Positions 59,826 through 64,000 of a stretch of 64,000 bases of DNA are shown piece by piece (position 1 is the first letter of the stretch; each line of letters opens with the position of its first letter). Source of the DNA: an uncultured Gemmiger sp. (lineage in GTDB: Bacteria; Bacillota; Clostridia; Oscillospirales; Ruminococcaceae); NCBI GenBank assembly GCA_944386225.1, contig CALXAH010000012.1:1-64000 (forward strand), in the 5' to 3' direction. The notes under the pieces were generated by a model. That model ran no database searches. It worked only from the letters and a program-made list of their open reading frames with translations, and was not told the DNA's origin. The position numbers and the translations under genes were made by a program.

Positions 59826-61190
59826 TTATCGGTTGCGGTGCTTGCGGCGGGCCCGGCGGCGCACAGCCCGGCGGCGGGCCGCGACGGCCAGGATCAGCAG
59901 CGCCAGGGCCAGCACCCCCAGCACCGCCGCGGCGATCCAGACCAGGCCGCCCGAGGGGGCGGCAGGTTCGGGCCGGGGCTCGGCGGTAGGGGCCGGGGTG
60001 GGCGCGGGCGTAGGCTGGGGGGTAGGCTCCGGCGGCCAGACCACGTTTTCAAAGAAATCGTTTTTGGCGGTATCCGGCCCCACAGTGGTGTAGGCCAGGC
60101 CGAACTGCCGGCAGTCGTTCTTGCCGGAATCCTTTACCGAGAACCAGGCCGTCTGGCTGGCGTGGCAGGCAAAGCCCTGGGCCGCCATCTCCAGGGCGGT
60201 GCGCCCGCCGAAGGCTTCCAGCGGCATCTGGCCCCATTCCATGGTGATGGTGTTCTCCGGCCAGAGATGCAGATAGGCTTTCTGCACCTGCCAGGGCTCG
60301 CAGGGGATGTCCGGGTACTGGGCGGGATCGGCGGCGGCGGGCAGGGCGGCCAGCAGGGTCTTGGCGTTGAGCATGTGGGCCCCGTGGCCGTACTCGCCGT
60401 TGATATCGTGGGCCACCACCACCTCCGGGGTGAACCGGCGCAGCAGTTCCACCTGCCAGGCGGTGATGGTATCCTCGCCGTACACCTGGATCGCCGATTC
60501 CAGGCTGGCCTTGGAGGCGTACAGATCCGGGAAATCCGAGATCACCGGGTAGTTTTTCACCCCTACCGTCCACAGCCCGTCCAGCAGTTCGTGGGGGCGG
60601 TAGGGCTCGCCCCAGTGGTTGGTCATGTAGGCCACCTGCACCGCCATGCCCTTTTCCCCGGCGTAGTAGGGCATGGTGCCGCCGAACCAGAGATGCTCGT
60701 CGTCGGCGTGGGTGGGCAGCACCAGCAGATCCGCGTCCTCACAGGGGGGCTGCCAGACCTGCACCCAGGCCGGCGGGGTGTCCCCGGCCAGGGCGTAAAC
60801 CTCGCAGAGGATCGCCCCCTGCGGCGCTTCAATCGTCGCGGAGGACGCGGCCCGGGGCAGGGTCACGTATTCATGCAGAAACCCCTGCTGGCCCCAGGTG
60901 GAGGCGGGCTGGCCGCCGTCCGGGGTGAGGATCCAGTCCCCGGGGGGCTGGTCCCAGATCACATAGAGGGCATCGAAAGGGGTTTCGGCGGTGACGGTCA
61001 CGGTATCGCCGGACAGGGTCACCTTGGTGGAGCGGCTGCCGTCGGTGAGCAAGGCGGCGGCCTGCCCGCCCACCGAGACGGTCAGGGGCAGGGCCTCCTG
61101 GGGCTGGGCGGCCCGGGCCGGGGCGGCCAGTATCAGAGCCAGCGCGGCGGCACAGACCGCGGCGCGGCGCACAAAGGCGGAAAGGGACAT
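59826..61190 (-). CDS. Secreted PIG-L family deacetylase
   Basis: A 454-residue surface protein: a signal peptide (residues 1-27), a beta-sandwich region, a PIG-L/LmbE zinc deacetylase domain and a C-terminal transmembrane helix with basic tail (about 415-454) after a Pro/Thr linker. The metal motif is LVLPTHADDEHLWFGG (family consensus HPDDE; here HADDE) with the second His in VVAHDINGEYGHGAH. Such enzymes remove N-acetyl groups from GlcNAc-containing glycans. First gene of the envelope operon, with a TTGCCC/TATAGT promoter upstream. Confidence 0.9.
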   Translation of the reverse strand: MSLSAFVRRAAVCAAALALILAAPARAAQPQEALPLTVSVGGQAAALLTDGSRSTKVTLSGDTVTVTAETPFDALYVIWDQPPGDWILTPDGGQPASTWGQQGFLHEYVTLPRAASSATIEAPQGAILCEVYALAGDTPPAWVQVWQPPCEDADLLVLPTHADDEHLWFGGTMPYYAGEKGMAVQVAYMTNHWGEPYRPHELLDGLWTVGVKNYPVISDFPDLYASKASLESAIQVYGEDTITAWQVELLRRFTPEVVVAHDINGEYGHGAHMLNAKTLLAALPAAADPAQYPDIPCEPWQVQKAYLHLWPENTITMEWGQMPLEAFGGRTALEMAAQGFACHASQTAWFSVKDSGKNDCRQFGLAYTTVGPDTAKNDFFENVVWPPEPTPQPTPAPTPAPTAEPRPEPAAPSGGLVWIAAAVLGVLALALLILAVAARRRAVRRRARRKHRNR

Positions 61191-61240
61191 AGAGGGTCCT
61201 TTCTCCGGGCCGGGCCCGGGGCAAAAGATAGATAGCCTGT

Positions 61241-61268
61241 ACTATAGCATATACGCACGATCGGGCAA
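61241..61268 (-). promoter_or_regulatory. Promoter of the PIG-L/NAGPA envelope operon
   Basis: Minus strand: TTGCCC (plus gggcaa 61263-61268), a 16-bp spacer and TATAGT (plus actata 61241-61246), about 50 bases before the start. Confidence 0.55.
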
Positions 61269-61335
61269 AAACCTTTCAATCCGATAAAATTTTCCCTCTC
61301 AGCGGAAGAAAAGAGGGCAAAAGCCCCGGTTTGTG

Positions 61336-61364
61336 TTGCATCCGCGGACACAACGCGATATACT
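61336..61364 (+). promoter_or_regulatory. Promoter of the phosphatase gene
   Basis: TTGCAT (61336-61341), a 17-bp spacer and TATACT (61359-61364), 40 bases before the start. Confidence 0.55.
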
Positions 61365-61404
61365 GAATCAGTTGACTAAAGCATTTGAAGGAGGCGGCAA
61401 CGCG

Positions 61405-62061
61405 ATGTCGCTGCAATACAAAGCGGTGCTGTTCGATCTGGACGGCACCCTGCTGAACACACTGGAAGATCTGGCGGACGCCACCAACGCGGCGCTGGCG
61501 GCCTTTGGCCTGCCGCTGCGCACGGTGGACGAGGTGCGGCGGTTTGTGGGCAACGGGGTGCGCCTGCTGATGGAGCGGGCGGTGCCCGGCGGGGCGCAGC
61601 ATCCGCAGTTTGAGGAGATCCTGGCATATTTCAAGGAATACTATGCGGCCCATTGCCGGGTAAAGACCGCGCCCTATCCGGGGATTCTGCCGCTGCTGGA
61701 CGCGCTGGCCGCGGCCGGTGCCAAAACCGCGGTGGTGAGCAACAAGTTCGACGGGGCGGTGAAGGAGCTGGCCCGGGAATATTTCGGGCCGCGGGTGGCG
61801 CTGGCCGTGGGGGAAAAGCCCGGCGTGCGCAAAAAGCCCGCGCCGGACGCGGTGCTGGAGGCGCTGCGGCAGCTGGGCATCGCGCCCGGGCAGGCGGTGT
61901 ACATCGGGGATTCCGATGTGGATGTGGCCACCGCCCGCAACGCGGGGCTGGACGGCATCGGGGTAAGCTGGGGGTTCCGCTCCCGGCAGGTGTTGGAAGA
62001 GGCGGGCGCGGCGCGCATCGCGGCCGACCCGGCGCAGCTGGCCCGGATGCTGGGGCTGTAA
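61405..62061 (+). CDS. HAD hydrolase, phosphoglycolate phosphatase-like
   Basis: HAD IA phosphatase of 218 residues. Nucleophile motif FDLDGTLLNT (residues 10-19), a helical cap, motif II Ser in AVVSNKFDG, the Lys in VGEKPGVRKKPAPD, and motif IV YIGDSDVDVATA. This pattern matches Gph-type enzymes that remove phosphoglycolate from DNA repair, but pyrophosphatase PpaX has a similar outline. GGAGGCGG precedes the chosen ATG. Confidence 0.9.
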   Translation: MSLQYKAVLFDLDGTLLNTLEDLADATNAALAAFGLPLRTVDEVRRFVGNGVRLLMERAVPGGAQHPQFEEILAYFKEYYAAHCRVKTAPYPGILPLLDALAAAGAKTAVVSNKFDGAVKELAREYFGPRVALAVGEKPGVRKKPAPDAVLEALRQLGIAPGQAVYIGDSDVDVATARNAGLDGIGVSWGFRSRQVLEEAGAARIAADPAQLARMLGL

Positions 62062-62150
62062 AAAGGACACAGGTGGTTTTCGGGCCGCTGTGAGGCGGCT
62101 TTTGCAGGCCGCCGGATTGCGGGGCACGCCCCGAGGAGGAGGAGTAATCA

Positions 62151-63530
62151 ATGCAACGCGAACGATTCAAATCCCGGCTGGGCTTTCTTCTGCTCAGCGC
62201 CGGGTGCGCCATCGGCCTGGGCAATGTATGGCGCTTTCCCTACATGGTGGGCCAGAACGGCGGCGCGTTCTTCGTGCTGTTCTATCTGATGTTCCTGATC
62301 ATTGTGGGTCTGCCCATCCTGAGCATGGAGCTGGCGGTGGGCCGGGCCAGCCGCAAGAGCATCAGCCGGGAATTTGAGGTGCTGGAACAGCCCGGCAGCA
62401 AGTGGCACTGGTACGGCCCCTTCGGCATGCTGGGCAACTACATACTGATGTTCTTCTACACGGTGGTGGCCGGCTGGCTGGTGAACTATTTTGTGCAGTA
62501 CCTGACCGGCAGCCTGGCCGGGCTGGACACCGACGGGGTGCAGGCGGCTTACAAGGCCATGCTGGTCGATCCGGGCACGATGGTGTTCTGGATGCTGGTG
62601 GTGGTGCTGGTGGGCTTTGCGGTCTGCCTGGGCGGCCTGCAGAAAAGCGTGGAAAAGGTGAGCAAGTGGATGATGCTGGCCCTGCTGGCGCTGATCCTGG
62701 TGCTGGCGGTGCGCAGCCTGACCCTGCCCGGCGGCGGCGAGGGCCTGGCCTTCTACCTGATGCCGAATCTGGAGAACCTGAAAAAGGTGGGCGTGATCAA
62801 CTGCATGGCCGCCGCGATGGATCAGAGTTTCTTTACCCTGAGCCTGGGCATCGGCGCCATCGCCATCTTCGGCAGCTATATGGACAAGGAGCGCAGCCTG
62901 CCGGGCGAGAGCGTGGGCATCGCCGTGCTGGACACCTTTGTGGCGATCACCGCGGGCCTGATCATCTTCCCGGCCTGCTTTGCCTACGGCGTGGCGCCGG
63001 ACAGCGGCCCGAACCTGCTGTTCGTGACCCTGCCCAACGTGTTCAGCAACATGGCCGGCGGCCGGCTGTGGGGCGCTTTGTTCTTCCTGTTTATGAGCTT
63101 TGCGGCGCTGACCACCGTGGTGGCGGTGTTTGAGAACATCCTGGCCTGCTGCATGGACAAGTGGGGCTGGAGCCGCAAGAAAGCGGTGCTGATCAACCTG
63201 CCGGTCATCGCGGTGTGCAGCGTGCCCTGCGCGCTGGGCTTCAATGTGTGGAGCAGCTTCCAGCCGCTGGGCCCGGGCACCGGCATCATGGATCTGGAAG
63301 GTCTGATCGCCAGCACCATCCTGCTGTCGGTGGGTTCGCTGATCTACCTGCTGTTCTGCACCCGCCGCAGCGGCTGGGGCTTTGACGCCTATCTGGAAGA
63401 AGCCAACACCGGCAAGGGCCTGAAGATGCCCCGGGCGCTGCGCTTCTACCTGACCTGGATCCTGCCGGTTCTGATCGCGGTACTGCTGGCCATGAGCCTG
63501 TGGACCAACTTCAAGTTCCTGTTTGTGTAA
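62151..63530 (+). CDS. Neurotransmitter:sodium symporter (NSS/SNF family)
   Basis: Sodium-coupled amino-acid transporter related to LeuT and MhsT, 459 residues with about eleven helices (typical of the short bacterial group). TM1 has the unwound signature GCAIGLGNVWRFPYMVGQNGG split by conserved Gly; TM6 shows SFFTLSLGIGAIAIFGSY, the substrate and sodium site. Substrate is probably a neutral or aromatic amino acid, not determinable here. GGAGGAGGAG precedes the ATG. Confidence 0.94.
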   Translation: MQRERFKSRLGFLLLSAGCAIGLGNVWRFPYMVGQNGGAFFVLFYLMFLIIVGLPILSMELAVGRASRKSISREFEVLEQPGSKWHWYGPFGMLGNYILMFFYTVVAGWLVNYFVQYLTGSLAGLDTDGVQAAYKAMLVDPGTMVFWMLVVVLVGFAVCLGGLQKSVEKVSKWMMLALLALILVLAVRSLTLPGGGEGLAFYLMPNLENLKKVGVINCMAAAMDQSFFTLSLGIGAIAIFGSYMDKERSLPGESVGIAVLDTFVAITAGLIIFPACFAYGVAPDSGPNLLFVTLPNVFSNMAGGRLWGALFFLFMSFAALTTVVAVFENILACCMDKWGWSRKKAVLINLPVIAVCSVPCALGFNVWSSFQPLGPGTGIMDLEGLIASTILLSVGSLIYLLFCTRRSGWGFDAYLEEANTGKGLKMPRALRFYLTWILPVLIAVLLAMSLWTNFKFLFV

Positions 63531-63839
63531 GAGCGATTCCGGGGGAAATCAACGAGGGCTGCGGGCGCAACAAGCATGCGCCCGCCCGGCTTCGCCGACC
63601 GCCCTGCCGGTCCGGGTCTCCAACGGAGACCCGGCCGCTTCGCGGACCCGGGCCCCCAGACCCCCCGGAAATCATGGCCGGAATACTCCGGCCATAGGAA
63701 ATGTATACAAAGCAAGGCCCGCGTGAACGGAAATGGTTCGCGCGGGCCTTTGTTGTTATTCTTTTCCCAGGGCCGGAGTATTCCGGCCCTATATTCCGGG
63801 GGGTATGGGGGGATAGGTTCTATCCCCCCATATTGGCCC
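63531..63839. repeat. Composite palindromic element, copy G (with inverted 100-bp module)
   Basis: Between convergent genes. The left arm is invaded by the extra module in the opposite orientation to copies B and F (about 63553-63656). Then follow ggccggaatactccggcc, the centre aaggcccgcgtg...cgcgggcctt, and the right arm ggccggagtattccggcc with tggggggataggttctatcccccca ending in ggcc. Confidence 0.85.
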
Positions 63840-63841
63840 CG

Positions 63842-64000
63842 TCAGCCCGCGGTGTCCGCGAACTGGCTCTGGTAGAGTTCGGCGTAGAAGCCGCCCTTGG
63901 CCAGCAGCTCGTCGTGATTGCCGGTTTCCACGATATCGCCGTCCTTCATCACCAGGATGATGTCGGCGTCGCGGATGGTGGACAGCCGGTGCGCAATAAT
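63842..64000 (-). CDS. ABC transporter ATP-binding protein, C-terminal end (partial)
   Basis: The last 52 residues of an ABC exporter (permease-ATPase fusion type); the rest lies beyond the window. The H-loop [13 protein letters not shown], the following [19 protein letters not shown] and the ending [12 protein letters not shown] are characteristic of MdlB/MsbA-like multidrug or lipid exporters. The stop lies two bases before palindrome G. Confidence 0.93.
   Translation of the reverse strand: MIAHRLSTIRDADIILVMKDGDIVETGNHDELLAKGGFYAELYQSQFADTAG

Noticed and set aside
8970-63839. CRISPR array interpretation of the repeated palindromes
   Set aside because: Copies are dispersed singly between genes, are about 200-310 bp, and show no regular spacer-repeat alternation; no cas genes are present.

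Overview
The window is high-GC, low-intergenic bacterial chromosome. Gene content and style point to a gut Clostridia of the Oscillospiraceae/Ruminococcaceae (Gemmiger, Subdoligranulum or Faecalibacterium-like): a PadR/DUF1700/DUF4097 operon, a domain-swapped GH3 glucosidase, an anaerobic sulfatase-maturase-like radical SAM enzyme, VanY-like and NAGPA proteins, and Tn916-style excisionase/integrase remnants. This assignment is inference; there is no rRNA or tRNA gene in the window.

Layout. 1-4.2 kb: the end of a sugar ABC importer (two permeases) with a GH3 beta-glucosidase. 4.2-6.6 kb: a decayed mobile region of lower GC (IS3 remnant, intact xis-like gene, integrase killed by a stop codon and an internal deletion). 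6.6-15.5 kb: housekeeping genes (ychF, mtnN, cyclophilin, MATE pump, malQ, GNAT, alanyl-tRNA editing protein, trmB). 15.8-18 kb: padR-DUF1700-DUF4097 operon. 18.1-34 kb (minus strand): one long aromatic amino-acid operon, pheA-aroB-aroC-aroQ-aroF, then seven tandem family-2 glycosyltransferases, then aroA-tyrA and a WYL-type regulator. 34.4-36.3 kb: hflK-hflC. 36.5-40.3 kb: a truncated, frameshifted ABC exporter, a radical SAM maturase and a LacI regulator. 40.4-42.5 kb: a membrane-fused alpha/beta hydrolase of lower GC. 42.6-48.4 kb (minus): nagA and an operon of PFK-like kinase, TIM-like isomerase, LarA-like nickel-pincer enzyme and TSUP transporter. 48.7-56.7 kb: HAD phosphatase, YesL-like protein, plsC with two coupled unknown genes, an FMN-fold lipoprotein, degV, an M15 peptidase, and prmA-rsmE. 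57-61.2 kb (minus): envelope genes including NAGPA-domain and PIG-L deacetylase proteins. 61.4-64 kb: a PGP-type phosphatase, an NSS symporter and the end of an ABC exporter.

The most striking non-genic feature is a family of about 200-310 bp composite palindromes starting at or within a few bases of stop codons, mostly between convergent genes. Each is built from two mirror-image arms (G/C-run hairpin plus a ggccggaatactccggcc hairpin) around a central AAGGCCCGCGC...GCGCGGGCCTT terminator-like hairpin. Seven near-complete or half copies plus fragments occur here. Three carry an extra module of about 100 bp, and two copies supply the C-terminal codons of the adjoining gene.

The best candidates for undescribed biology are the seven-glycosyltransferase cassette inside the aro operon, the PFK/TIM/LarA/TSUP catabolic operon with a flanking palindromic operator, the NAGPA/PIG-L envelope cluster, and the composite palindrome family.
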